Shown here: positions 8,485-16,787 of the stretch, in pieces
Layout of the letters: each line of letters opens with the position of its first letter
Position numbering within the stretch: position 1 is the stretch's first letter
Source: Helicobacteraceae bacterium
GTDB lineage: Bacteria; Campylobacterota; Campylobacteria; Campylobacterales; SZUA-545
NCBI GenBank assembly: GCA_031275395.1
Contig: JAISOU010000044.1
Coordinates: forward strand, 1-24,069
Length of the DNA: 24,069 bases
Direction: 5' to 3'
Translations under genes and position numbers: made by a program
Notes under the pieces: generated by a model
Databases searched by the model: none
The model's input: only the letters and a program-made list of their open reading frames with translations
Told to the model about the DNA's origin: nothing

Positions 8485-9303
8485 CTAAAGCTTCATTCCC
8501 CATCTGATCACAGTCCTTTTTTCTATGGTTTTGAATACGACGTTTTCCACCAATATCCCAATCATAATTACGGCTAGAAGTCCCGCGAAAACCAGATCGA
8601 TATCCAACTGATTTTTCTTTTCGTATATAAACCAACCCAAGCCGCCGCCCTCCGAGCTTACGCCAAAGACAAGCTCCGCCGCGATCAAGGTGCGCCAGCC
8701 AAACGCCCAGCTGACTTTAAGCCCCGTCAAAATACTGCCAAACGCCGCAGGAATTAAAATATAGAACACAAAACCTAAACGGCTTAACTCGTAATTTTTA
8801 CCGACCATTCTAAGCGTGGAGCTAACGCTTGTAAAACCGCTATAAATGTTTAACGTCATCGACCAAAGGACGGCGTGAACAAGCACGAAAATAATGCTGT
8901 TATGCCCTATGCCAAACCACAGCATAGCAAGCGGCAAAAGCGCGATCGGCGCAAGCGGATTTAACATAGCGGTAACGACCTCTAAAATATCCGAGCCGAT
9001 ACGCGAGTTGATCGCCAAAATTGTGAGCGTCAGCGCGATAACGATTCCAAAAGCGTAGGCGATCAAAAGCATTTTTAACGACGCCGCCGTTCTTGAAATC
9101 AGCTCTCCGCTATAAATTACGCCAAAAAAGCCTTTTATGCTTGCCGAAAAGGTAGGAAACATTAACGGATTATCTAAGATAGTCGCGTATATCTGCCATA
9201 TCACCGCAAGCGAAAGGACGATTAGCGTCTTTCTAAAAAACCCTGCGGGAATACGAAACCTATACGGAACTTTGATATTCTTTTCGTTATCGATATTAGC
9301 CAT
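8485..9303 (-). CDS. SsuC/TauC-type ABC transporter permease
   Basis: 272-residue inner-membrane permease with about six membrane segments after a cationic N-terminal cytoplasmic stretch (residues 1-25). The coupling region YELSRLGFVFYILIPAAFGS followed by LTGLKVSWAFGWRTLIAAEL is characteristic of the nitrate/sulfonate/taurine permease family. It sits 9 bases after the ATPase gene and 23 before radical SAM copy B. The visible ribosome site is weak (AAAGAA). It probably serves both SsuA-like binding proteins of this operon. Confidence 0.92.
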   Translation of the reverse strand: MANIDNEKNIKVPYRFRIPAGFFRKTLIVLSLAVIWQIYATILDNPLMFPTFSASIKGFFGVIYSGELISRTAASLKMLLIAYAFGIVIALTLTILAINSRIGSDILEVVTAMLNPLAPIALLPLAMLWFGIGHNSIIFVLVHAVLWSMTLNIYSGFTSVSSTLRMVGKNYELSRLGFVFYILIPAAFGSILTGLKVSWAFGWRTLIAAELVFGVSSEGGGLGWFIYEKKNQLDIDLVFAGLLAVIMIGILVENVVFKTIEKRTVIRWGMKL

Positions 9304-9312
9304 TTTTATTCT

Positions 9313-10101
9313 TTATATCACATATTCCAGTCGATCTTTGAAAAGAATGCGCGAAACGCGATCTTTTAACTCCCCGAATTGAGCGTCTTTTATCGCTATG
9401 CCGTTAGCCAGCGGCGAGTCGATCGTTTCGATTACTTTGCCCGGTCGCGCCGAAAGCATTACGATCTTATCTCCTAGTATCAGCGCCTCGTCGATTGAGT
9501 GCGTTACAAATACCAGAGTAAATCGCGTTTCATTCCAAAGCGATAACAGCTCCTCTTGCATCTCTTTGCGCGTCAAAGCGTCTAGCGAAGCAAACGGTTC
9601 GTCCATCAAAATCGCCTTCGATCCAAGCGCTAAAGCGCGAGCGATCGCCGCTCGTTGTTTCATACCGCCCGAAAGCGTATGCGGATAAGAGTTTTCAAAG
9701 CCGCTTAAACCGACTTTGCTTAACCATAACCGCGCTCGATCGATCGCCTCTTTTTTAGCGATCTTACGAGCGGCGCGTAGGGCAAATACGATATTTTCTA
9801 GCGCGCTTTTCCAAGGCAGAAGTTGATCGAACTCTTGAAAAACCATAGCGCGATCCGCCGCCGGTTTTTTGATTTCTTCGCCGCTAAAAACGATCCGCCC
9901 CGCCGTCGGTTTGATAAATCCTCCAATCGCCTTTAAGATGGTGGATTTTCCGCAACCGGAAGCTCCCAATAAGATCAAGCGTTCGCTCTCTTTTACCGAG
10001 AAACTTACGTTTTCGACGGCGTTGATCCAATATCCGTTTGTTTTGTAGGCAAGCGTTAGATCGCTTACCTCCAAAAACGCGCTATTTGCCGACTGCGTCA
10101 A
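9313..10101 (-). CDS. SsuB/TauB-type ABC transporter ATP-binding protein
   Basis: ABC ATPase of about 262 residues with Walker A GASGCGKS (46-53), FQEFDQLLPWKS after the Q-loop, signature LSGGM (143-147), Walker B ILMDEPFASLDALTR and switch histidine in VTHSIDEAL, the exact pattern of the nitrate/sulfonate/taurine subfamily. I choose the TTG at 10101, which has GGAGAG eight bases upstream and overlaps the preceding gene by 20 bases. A longer TTG start at 10152 is open but has no ribosome site and would overlap by 71 bases. It powers the permease encoded next. Confidence 0.9.
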   Translation of the reverse strand: MTQSANSAFLEVSDLTLAYKTNGYWINAVENVSFSVKESERLILLGASGCGKSTILKAIGGFIKPTAGRIVFSGEEIKKPAADRAMVFQEFDQLLPWKSALENIVFALRAARKIAKKEAIDRARLWLSKVGLSGFENSYPHTLSGGMKQRAAIARALALGSKAILMDEPFASLDALTRKEMQEELLSLWNETRFTLVFVTHSIDEALILGDKIVMLSARPGKVIETIDSPLANGIAIKDAQFGELKDRVSRILFKDRLEYVI

Positions 10102-11044
10102 AAAACAGCTCTCTCCAGTTTTTTGGCTTACTTTTGATCGCTCCGGTTTCAAAAAGAAAGTCGCTGAAAACCGTGATATTTTCCGTCGGTTTCGAGCGAT
10201 ATACGCCCTCTTTAACGATCTTTTCTATCAGGTCTTTAGGCTCTTTGGATTTAGCGGAGGTTAGGTATAGCTCGGCGGCTTCGATCTTATGCGTCGAGAT
10301 CCATTCGTCCGCTTCGTTGATCGCATCGACGATCGCCTTTGCCAGCTTGGGATTTTTCGTATAAAAATCCTCCGAAGTCCAAACGAGATTCGCGGAGTGC
10401 GGAGCGCCGAAAATATCATACGAGCTGAACACCTTATGATTCTTTTTGTTAAGCAATTCGAGATCGCTATACGGCTCTAATCCGATATGCCCCGTGATTT
10501 CCGTTTCGCTAGATAGCGCCGCGTAAGCGTCGGGGTGTTTAAGCGCCACGGTTAAGCGGTCGAACTTGTCGTAGTTTTTCACGCCAAACTCTTTAGCGGT
10601 TGCGATCTGCAAAACCAGCGCTTGGATCGACACCTTTACCGCAGGCAGAGCGATACGATCTTTATCCGTCAGATCGCGCAGGGTTTTGACCTTTGGATTG
10701 TTGGAAACAAAAACGACGGGCGCTTCGTTGAGCGTCAAAAGCGCCTTTACTTTGCCGTTTGTTTTATCCCACAGCCGAACGAACGGCGCGACGCCGCCGC
10801 TAACCAGATCGGCGCTCCCCGAAAGCAACGCGTCGTTAGCGGTAGAACCGCCGCCGAAGGTCGCCCATTCGACCTTTATATCGCCTAGCCCCGCGGCTTT
10901 GGCGCGCTTTTCGATGAGCTTATGCTCCTCCGCCACAATCAGAGGAAGATAGCCCAACCCATACTGCTTGCTGATAACAAGCGTGCTTTTTTCCGCGCAA
11001 GCGGCGACGCTAAAGAACGCAATGGCAAGAAGAAACTTGCGCAT
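10082..11044 (-). CDS. SsuA/NMT1-type ABC substrate-binding protein, copy 2
   Basis: 320 residues, paralogous to the protein at 4504-5475: KQYGLGYLPLIV, NDALLSGSADLVSGGVAPFVRLWDK, TAKEFGVKNYDKFD and KSKPKNWRELFF are shared. The signal peptide is about residues 1-17 (FFSVAACA/EKS). The cysteine at its end lies close to the cleavage site, but VAAC is only a marginal lipobox. AAGGAG precedes the ATG by seven bases. This is the first gene of the twelve-gene operon and is followed directly by its ATPase and permease. The ligand is unknown; the class binds nitrate, sulfonates, taurine and pyrimidine-type thiamine precursors. Confidence 0.9.
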   Translation of the reverse strand: MRKFLLAIAFFSVAACAEKSTLVISKQYGLGYLPLIVAEEHKLIEKRAKAAGLGDIKVEWATFGGGSTANDALLSGSADLVSGGVAPFVRLWDKTNGKVKALLTLNEAPVVFVSNNPKVKTLRDLTDKDRIALPAVKVSIQALVLQIATAKEFGVKNYDKFDRLTVALKHPDAYAALSSETEITGHIGLEPYSDLELLNKKNHKVFSSYDIFGAPHSANLVWTSEDFYTKNPKLAKAIVDAINEADEWISTHKIEAAELYLTSAKSKEPKDLIEKIVKEGVYRSKPTENITVFSDFLFETGAIKSKPKNWRELFFDAVGK

Positions 11045-11334
11045 TTTCTCTCCTTTGTTGATATTTCATAGCGACATACTACGATTTTTATCCTTAAAGT
11101 AATCTCTATAATCTTGACCTGTATAGTTAGGTTTATCTTGTTTTCGCAGTTTTTTTGGGCGTTAGGAGGCGAAATTAAGGGGCTACGGATTGGGCGCGTC
11201 GCAAATAAATGGGAACGCGCCGTTTGTTTGGCGACGTATGGCGTTAGAACGATCGAAATCGTTTTAGCGGCTATTTTGCGGCGCGCAAACGCTCGCGTTA
11301 CAAAAACGAATATACATTTTGGGTTTTAGAAAAA
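11045..11334. promoter_or_regulatory. leader and probable promoter of the 12-gene operon
   Basis: 290 bases between the App1-like gene's 3' end and the first operon gene. On the minus strand, TAGTAT (11081-11076) and GGATAAAAA (just upstream) are candidate -10 elements at 30-50 bases from the start codon; Campylobacterota promoters often have no -35 box. On the plus strand, TATAAT occurs at 11107-11112 with nothing convincing downstream. The GC-rich right part has an inverted repeat GGCGCGT/ACGCGCC (11193-11199, 11215-11221) and AACGAT-CGAA-ATCGTT (11248-11263). A 71-codon plus-strand frame here looks spurious. Confidence 0.35.
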
Positions 11335-12366
11335 TCAATAAAACGTTAAGTTGGCTATATCTTTGAATCTCGCGGATTCTTTGTTTTCGTTTGTTATATT
11401 ATGAACGATAACTTTTATTACCCGATCGGGATATTTTTTATTAAACTCGGCGTAGATTTCCGGATCGTTTTCGCCAGAATCTCCCACGAGAATAAATCTT
11501 CTTTTTGGGTAGGCTTTGAAAAGTTTTTCTATAGCGTTTCTTTTATGCTCCATCAATTTCTCTTTATTTGCCGCAAAGTCGCCAAAATCGGTCGCGTCTC
11601 TTAAGTGAAAACTGCCGATCGGAAAGCCCTCTTTATCAAAAAACTCTTTGAGCGCGGGGTAGAGCTGAGCGGGACTTGCCGAAACGTAATGAAAAGAGGG
11701 GTTATCTAAACTTTTAATCGATTCAAATATCTCCTTGACGCCCTCGACGGCTTTGTATTCGTTGAAAAAGGTGTTGGCGAGCAGAGCCTTTTTATCTAAA
11801 ACGTTTGAATCCTTGATCGTGTCGTCTATATCAAAGATCGCCGCGACCCCTTCGCTTGAAGCATAGACGGCGTAACCCTTTTCTACGTTTTTAGGATATT
11901 TTGGTTTATCGACCTCAAAATTGATAAGTTTTGGCGGTTTGTTTGGTTTTTGTATTTTAACGATCGTTTCGCTTTTTCCGTCTTTGGTCGTCGGCATTTT
12001 ATATACGTTTTTATCGTTAAATCGCGCCGCAAACTCTTTGCCTCCTTCAAAATCTATTTTGAAAAGCGCGCTTCTTTCGTAAAACCTCTCTTTTTGCTTC
12101 GCTTCTAAATCCTCTATATTTGCCCCGATAAAAGCCAATAATATATCGTTAAAAAATGGTCGTCCCTCTTTTTCATAAACAAAGGCTTTTATCTCTACGG
12201 CGATCTCCGTATTATTAAAATCGTAGGCGACGCTTGGAATAAAGGCTACGTATTCGTCCGATTTTAACTGCGAAGCGTAGGAAAAAGAGAACGCGCACGA
12301 AAGAGCGAGCGATATTTTTTTAAGCGCCGAGGCGCTTTGAAATAAAATAGAGGATATTTTGCCCAT
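11335..12366 (-). CDS. exported App1/DUF2183-type HAD phosphatase
   Basis: 343 residues. The C-terminal half carries a HAD-type catalytic signature, FDIDDTIKDS (D179, D181), the VSASP motif II (about 228-232) and GDSGENDPEIY (motif IV), as in the App1 phosphatidate phosphatase catalytic domain family. The N-terminus (KKISLALSCAFSFSYAS/Q) looks like a signal peptide ending near residue 32, so the enzyme is probably periplasmic or outer-membrane associated. Residues 35-165 are a beta-rich domain as in bacterial members. The start ATG abuts the upstream stop (TGA-ATG). The yeast enzyme dephosphorylates phosphatidic acid; the bacterial substrate is unproven. Confidence 0.85.
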   Translation of the reverse strand: MGKISSILFQSASALKKISLALSCAFSFSYASQLKSDEYVAFIPSVAYDFNNTEIAVEIKAFVYEKEGRPFFNDILLAFIGANIEDLEAKQKERFYERSALFKIDFEGGKEFAARFNDKNVYKMPTTKDGKSETIVKIQKPNKPPKLINFEVDKPKYPKNVEKGYAVYASSEGVAAIFDIDDTIKDSNVLDKKALLANTFFNEYKAVEGVKEIFESIKSLDNPSFHYVSASPAQLYPALKEFFDKEGFPIGSFHLRDATDFGDFAANKEKLMEHKRNAIEKLFKAYPKRRFILVGDSGENDPEIYAEFNKKYPDRVIKVIVHNITNENKESARFKDIANLTFY

Positions 12367-12762
12367 TCAGCGGATAATATCCAGCAGATCAAGATCGCAT
12401 TTGCTTCTGATATATTGCGATAAACTCGCCAAAAGTTCGCCCTCCGTCGCGCCGTCCTCAGGCCACGTCGCGTTAACGTCGGCGATCGAATGTTCAAAAT
12501 AGTCCTCTAATATACGCGCCACGTGCATTGCGCCCTCTTTATCGGTCGCCGCCATAACGACAAAGAAAGCGTCGCTTTTACGAAAAACCGCGTCGCTCGT
12601 CCGCAAGGAGTCTTTTAGCGCCTTTAGCATACGATCGCCCTCTTGATGGCGCAAAAACATAATCGTAATTTTCCGTTTGTCCTCTTGAAACCGTTGCATT
12701 TCGCCGATCTCGTGCCGAATAAACGGTCTAAGATCGCTAAACTCAAAAACCTGTCCAGCCAT
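12367..12762 (-). CDS. degenerate GGDEF-like domain protein
   Basis: 131 residues from the ATG at 12762, chosen because AAAGGA lies six bases upstream; longer starts run into the previous gene. The middle reads GDRMLKALKDSLRTSDAVFRKSDAFFVVMAATDKEGAMHVARIL, matching the diguanylate cyclase pattern (helix, R-x-S-D, strand, turn, strand, helix). The GGDEF catalytic motif itself is replaced by KSDAFF, so enzyme activity is unlikely. It may be a c-di-GMP-pathway relic, a regulatory pseudo-cyclase or a nucleotide-binding partner. No membrane segment or signal peptide is present. Confidence 0.7.
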   Translation of the reverse strand: MAGQVFEFSDLRPFIRHEIGEMQRFQEDKRKITIMFLRHQEGDRMLKALKDSLRTSDAVFRKSDAFFVVMAATDKEGAMHVARILEDYFEHSIADVNATWPEDGATEGELLASLSQYIRSKCDLDLLDIIR

Positions 12763-12793
12763 AAATATCCTTTTTACGTCTAATTTTAGCGCG

Positions 12794-14299
12794 TTAGGGC
12801 AAAATCCGCCAATCGTATCGGTTATGTTCAAAGCCTATGATCGTAGGTTCGATCGGTTCGATCTTGCGCGAAATCGCCGCGATAGAGTTTGGAACGTATA
12901 GGAAAAGATAGGGATTATCCCGCGCTATAACGGCGCTAAACTCTCTGAAAAGCCGCGCAACCTCGTTACGATCGCTTGTGCGTTCGGCAAGCTCTATGAG
13001 GCGATCAACCTCCTCGTTACGATAACCGACAAAGTTAAAACCGCCCGCTTTATCGGAGCTTGAATGCCATATAGTAAAAGGATCGGGCATAAGCGGAACC
13101 GTCCAGCCCATCAGGATCATCTCAAAGTTTCGCGCATGAACGACTCGGCTCAAAAACGCCTGCCACTCCATAACGCGTAGTTTAACGATCACGCCCGCTT
13201 CCGCAAGTTGGCTTTGAATAATCTGCGCCGCATACATTCGCGTCGCGTTTCCCGTGTTGGTCGAAATCTCGATCGTAAGCGGGTTTGTTTCGTCGTAGCC
13301 CGCTTCGGCTAGGAGCTTTCGCGCTTTTGCAATATCCTGCTTGGGCGACTTGACTTCGGGGTTGTAGCCCAGCGCGCCTTCTAAGATAGTCCCGTCGCAT
13401 ATCTTTGCGCGTCCGAAAAAAAGAATATCGATCAACTTTTGGCGATCTAGCGCGTAGCTTAGAGCCTCTCGCGTTTTTGGATTTTGAAACTTGGGGTTGC
13501 GCAGATTAAAACCTAGATAAGAGTAAGCGAACGAGGAGGTTTCAACGATCTGATAATCCTTTTTGAAATCCTCGTCTATCTGCCGATAAAGCTGCATTGC
13601 GTCTAAAGCGCCTATATGAAGCGATCGCGATTTTAGCTTCAAAAACTCGACGCTAGGCTCTTGCACATACTCGAAGATAATCTTGTCGATAAGTGGCGGA
13701 CGCGGTTTGTAGCCCGCGAAAGCGTTTAGCTCTACGTTGCGCGAGATAACAAGTTCGTCCAGTCGGTAGTAACTATTGCCGATCGGACGCGAGTTGAAAG
13801 AGCTTGTCATCAGATCGGGATCGTTTTCTAGGGCGTGTTTTGGGATCAGCGGCGATAGCCACATTTCCAACGTTTTGAAATAGGGCGCTTTGTAACGAAC
13901 GATAAAAGTAAAATCGTCGCTCGCCTCGACGCTTTCGATCATTCTGTAATTTGAAGCGTAGGGCGTGGCTAGACGATCGCTTACCGCCGTTTCGTAGGTA
14001 AAAACCGCGTCGCGGGCGGTTACGGGTTTGCCGTCGTGCCAGAAGCGATCGCGGCGCAAATTAAAGACGATCGTTTTCTCGTCGATAAAGCGCCAACTTT
14101 CGGCAATATCGCCGATGATATTCGCGTTTTTATCGTATTTTAGCAGTCCGTCAAAAAGCCAGCCGCTTAATTCGCCGCTCACGCTATCGGTCGCCAAAAG
14201 CGGGTTTAACCTAGCGGGAAAACCCGAAAGCGATAACTGCAAAGCGCTTTGGCTAAATAGCGTCGTTAAAAGCGCCAAAAAAATATAGATTAAATGCAT
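12794..14299 (-). CDS. peptide/nickel-type (family 5) ABC substrate-binding protein
   Basis: 501 residues with a signal peptide (about 1-19) followed by the family 5 pattern: LNPLLATDSVSGELSGWLFDGLLKYD, FNLRRDRFWHDGKPVTARDAVFTYE, IGNSYYRLDEL, NPKTREALSYALDRQKLI and the later MGWTVPLMPDPFTIWHS. The family binds oligopeptides, nickel chelates or haem. No permease or ATPase gene adjoins it, so it must use a transporter encoded elsewhere. AAGGCGG lies five bases before the ATG, and TAAAAT at 14325-14320 on the minus strand is a possible -10 element. It is the first gene of a three-gene unit. Confidence 0.9.
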   Translation of the reverse strand: MHLIYIFLALLTTLFSQSALQLSLSGFPARLNPLLATDSVSGELSGWLFDGLLKYDKNANIIGDIAESWRFIDEKTIVFNLRRDRFWHDGKPVTARDAVFTYETAVSDRLATPYASNYRMIESVEASDDFTFIVRYKAPYFKTLEMWLSPLIPKHALENDPDLMTSSFNSRPIGNSYYRLDELVISRNVELNAFAGYKPRPPLIDKIIFEYVQEPSVEFLKLKSRSLHIGALDAMQLYRQIDEDFKKDYQIVETSSFAYSYLGFNLRNPKFQNPKTREALSYALDRQKLIDILFFGRAKICDGTILEGALGYNPEVKSPKQDIAKARKLLAEAGYDETNPLTIEISTNTGNATRMYAAQIIQSQLAEAGVIVKLRVMEWQAFLSRVVHARNFEMILMGWTVPLMPDPFTIWHSSSDKAGGFNFVGYRNEEVDRLIELAERTSDRNEVARLFREFSAVIARDNPYLFLYVPNSIAAISRKIEPIEPTIIGFEHNRYDWRILP

Positions 14300-14700
14300 T
14301 AAACCGCCTTAAAACCGCAATTTTATCCTAATCCCGTATAAACCGCGTTTCGGTTTAGAGGCGATACAATTTAGCCGCTCGATCGATATCGATTCGCCCG
14401 ATCTCGTCGCTCCCCCCTCCCTCCGCGATTTACGCGCGAATATGCGCTTTTCGCGAGCGGGCGTTATTGCAAATAGCGCTAGGCAACGCTGAAGTCGCGG
14501 AAATGGCGGCGCGCGGCGGATTTACCGTGTTGAAGGCGGGTTTAGGAATGCGTTGATCTTGGTTGGGGTTTTGCGTTCGCGCCAAGAATCTGCGGCGCTA
14601 CGATAAACGATTGCCGACGCAAGAAGCGCTCAAGATCAATCCAAACTATGCCGACGCCTGCGGCGCAACCGCGAACTATAAAAGTTTCATAATTCGCGGT
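14300..14700. other. gene-free region between two operons
   Basis: No intact gene. The right side encodes a decayed TPR fragment on the plus strand (listed separately). The left side contains the probable promoter of the binding-protein operon and short inverted repeats such as AAACCG/CGGTTT (14340-14356). The aminotransferase operon ends at 14701 on the minus strand and no clear terminator is visible after it. Confidence 0.5.
14572..14690 (+). pseudogene. tetratricopeptide-repeat (TPR) gene relic
   Basis: The plus-strand frame reads NLRRYDKRLPTQEALKINPN followed by YADACGATANY. This is almost exactly the TPR consensus (NLGRYDEAI...EALKINPNYADAYYNxG), with damage in the middle consistent with a small frameshift. 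Only about one repeat is recognisable, and there is no start codon with a ribosome site. I read it as the remains of a TPR-protein gene, not a working gene. Confidence 0.55.
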
Positions 14701-15930
14701 TTATTCTTCCGCGCCGACGGCAATGCCGTTTTCCCGAAAGAAGCGCTTGATATTTTTAGCGGCTTGGCGGATACGGTTCTCGTTTTCGATCATAGCGATA
14801 CGCACATATTCGTCGCCGGCTGGGCCAAAGCCTACGCCCGGGCTTACCGCCGTTTGCGCGTTGATTAAGAGTTGCTTGGAAAACTCTAAACTGCCCATCG
14901 ATCGCAACGCCTTTGGTATTCGCGCCCAAACAAACATACTAGCTTTGGGCGAAGTGATTTCCCAACCCGCGTTGGCAAAGGATTTGATCAGCGCGTCGCG
15001 GCGGCGGCGGTAGGTTTCGCGTATTTCGTCGACGCAGGATTGATCGCCGTTTAGCGCGATCGTCGCGGCGACTTGAATCGGCGTAAACATTCCGTAATCG
15101 AGCCAGCTTTTGATCTTCGCCAAAGCCCCGACCAATTTTTGGTTGCCCACGATAAAGCCCACGCGCCAGCCCGCCATATTGTAGGATTTAGAAAGGGTGT
15201 AGCTTTCGATCGCAACGTCCTTCGCGCCCTCTACGGACATAATCGACGGCGTTTTATAGCCGTCGAAGGTTAGCTCCGCGTAAGCGATGTCGCTAAGGAT
15301 ATAAAAGCGCTCTTCCCTAGCCAACGCCACGATCTTTTCGTAAAAAGCGGGCGTTACCGTCGCCGTCGTCGGATTGTTGGGAAAATTGACGACGAGATAT
15401 TTCGGGCGCGGGCTTGTTTCGATCAATACGCGCTTAACGTCCTCGATAAAAGCCCCTTCGTCCAAACTAAGATCGTCGTTTAACTTCATCGCAAAACGCG
15501 CCGCGTTGCCTCCCGCGAGGATAAACGCCTGCGAGTGAATGGGATAACAGGGATCGGGAATAATCGCCGTGTCGCCTATGTTGGCGATCGCTTGAACGAG
15601 GTGCGCGTAGCCCTCCTTGCTACCCATAGAGGCGACGACCTCCGTTTCGGGATCGAGATTAACGCCGTATTTGCGCTTATACCAATCGGCGGCGGCAAGG
15701 CGCAATTTGTAAATACCTTTGGAAACCGAATAGCCATAAACCTTCGGTTTGCGCGCGCTTTCGATCAGCTTGTCGATAATATGGCGCGGAGTCGCGCCGT
15801 CGGGATTGCCCATAGATAGATCGATCACGTCCGCGCCCGCGCGTCGGCGCTGCATTTTTAGTTCGCCCACGGCGGCAAAAACATACTTTGGAAGCCTTTT
15901 TATCTTGTCAAACTCGATTTCGTCAAACAT
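14701..15930 (-). CDS. class I/II PLP aminotransferase (AlaC / LL-DAP aminotransferase-like)
   Basis: 409 residues. The N-terminal signature LPKYVFAAVGELK and MGNPDGATP are typical of the AlaC-type subgroup. NFPNNPTT (N186), D214 in LSDIAYAE, Schiff-base K248 in YTLSKSYNMAGWRVGF and the C-terminal arginine in YVRIAMIEN complete the active site. It is the homologue of the aminotransferase at this place in C. jejuni (Cj0150c by memory). The exact amino acid is not certain; alanine/glutamate-type transamination is most likely. It lies 17 bases after the upstream gene with a weak ribosome site, as the last gene of the rpmE operon. Confidence 0.92.
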   Translation of the reverse strand: MFDEIEFDKIKRLPKYVFAAVGELKMQRRRAGADVIDLSMGNPDGATPRHIIDKLIESARKPKVYGYSVSKGIYKLRLAAADWYKRKYGVNLDPETEVVASMGSKEGYAHLVQAIANIGDTAIIPDPCYPIHSQAFILAGGNAARFAMKLNDDLSLDEGAFIEDVKRVLIETSPRPKYLVVNFPNNPTTATVTPAFYEKIVALAREERFYILSDIAYAELTFDGYKTPSIMSVEGAKDVAIESYTLSKSYNMAGWRVGFIVGNQKLVGALAKIKSWLDYGMFTPIQVAATIALNGDQSCVDEIRETYRRRRDALIKSFANAGWEITSPKASMFVWARIPKALRSMGSLEFSKQLLINAQTAVSPGVGFGPAGDEYVRIAMIENENRIRQAAKNIKRFFRENGIAVGAEE

Positions 15931-15947
15931 TTTCTGCGCTTTCTATA

Positions 15948-16787
15948 TTATTCGGTTTCTACCCATAGCTGCAAGCCGTGTTGAAGCGCGACGGCTACGT
16001 CGTTATCCGTGATCTTTAGATAAACGGCGTTTTCGGGGCTGGGCGTAAGAACAGAGCGGATAGCGTTTTGCGAAACGAACGATTGGATCGGTTGCAAACC
16101 GTCGTCGTAAAACATCGCATAAACCACCCATGTTCCGCCCGTTTTCTTGCGAACGCCGACGCGTTTTACGCCTGAGGGCGGAAGCCGCACCCAATACTCT
16201 CCAGAAGGTTCCTGTATGGTAAGCGGTTCTTCGGAGGTATGCGTAAGCTCCAACGTTTTGGCTTCGGGAAGCGTCGGATATTTTGAGTTAAGCGCAAAAA
16301 ACCAGTTGTCGCCCTGCTTGGAAATATCGTCGATCGTAACGCGAAAAGCGGCGAGTTTTTTAGCCAAAAGAGCGGGATCGATAGCGCGATCGCTTCGATA
16401 GCTAAGAGTCCATTCAAAAAACAGATCGTCCGAGCGCATCGCGCTGATTCGCGTGAAGTTGTAACCCAACTCGCTCAAGCTGTCCCCGACGGCTTTCAGA
16501 AAAAACAGAGGGCTTTTGACCGATCGAAACGTCGCGGTTATGTTATGATGGCCGTCTTTGTAGAAGAGATCGAGTAAGCCGATCTCTTTAAGCGCGGCGG
16601 CGACCTTAACGCTATCCGCGCGGTTTGGTTCGGCTAGAAACTCCTTGCGGTTTTTGAAAGTGATCTCCACGAGCCTTTCGTGTATGACGTAGCTTTGCGG
16701 ATCGACTAAAGCGCGAACCTTGTCGCTAACGGCGTCCGCAAACGCGGACGAGATAAGTAAAACAAAGAAAAGCAAAAAACGTTTCAT
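15948..16787 (-). CDS. conserved exported protein of the rpmE operon (Cj0151c position)
   Basis: 279 residues from the ATG at 16787, which overlaps the upstream stop as TGATG; a TTG one codon earlier is possible. The signal peptide is clear (KRFLLFFVLLISSAFA/DA). The mature part has no membrane segment, is mostly beta-strand-like, and contains two related stretches (ITFKNRKEFL and later LRPP-type strands). I do not recognise a functional domain. Position and co-transcription with the RodZ-like gene upstream suggest a periplasmic partner of that protein, possibly in envelope or cell-shape work. Confidence 0.8.
   Translation of the reverse strand: MKRFLLFFVLLISSAFADAVSDKVRALVDPQSYVIHERLVEITFKNRKEFLAEPNRADSVKVAAALKEIGLLDLFYKDGHHNITATFRSVKSPLFFLKAVGDSLSELGYNFTRISAMRSDDLFFEWTLSYRSDRAIDPALLAKKLAAFRVTIDDISKQGDNWFFALNSKYPTLPEAKTLELTHTSEEPLTIQEPSGEYWVRLPPSGVKRVGVRKKTGGTWVVYAMFYDDGLQPIQSFVSQNAIRSVLTPSPENAVYLKITDNDVAVALQHGLQLWVETE

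Noticed and set aside
11114-11329. A 71-codon plus-strand frame starting with TTG, after a TATAAT box
   Set aside because: No ribosome site, no recognisable domain and an unlikely amino-acid mix; it fills the promoter gap of the operon.
14563-14868. A 101-codon plus-strand frame
   Set aside because: Its second half is the antisense of the aminotransferase gene. Only the TPR-like stretch inside it is meaningful, and that is listed as a relic.
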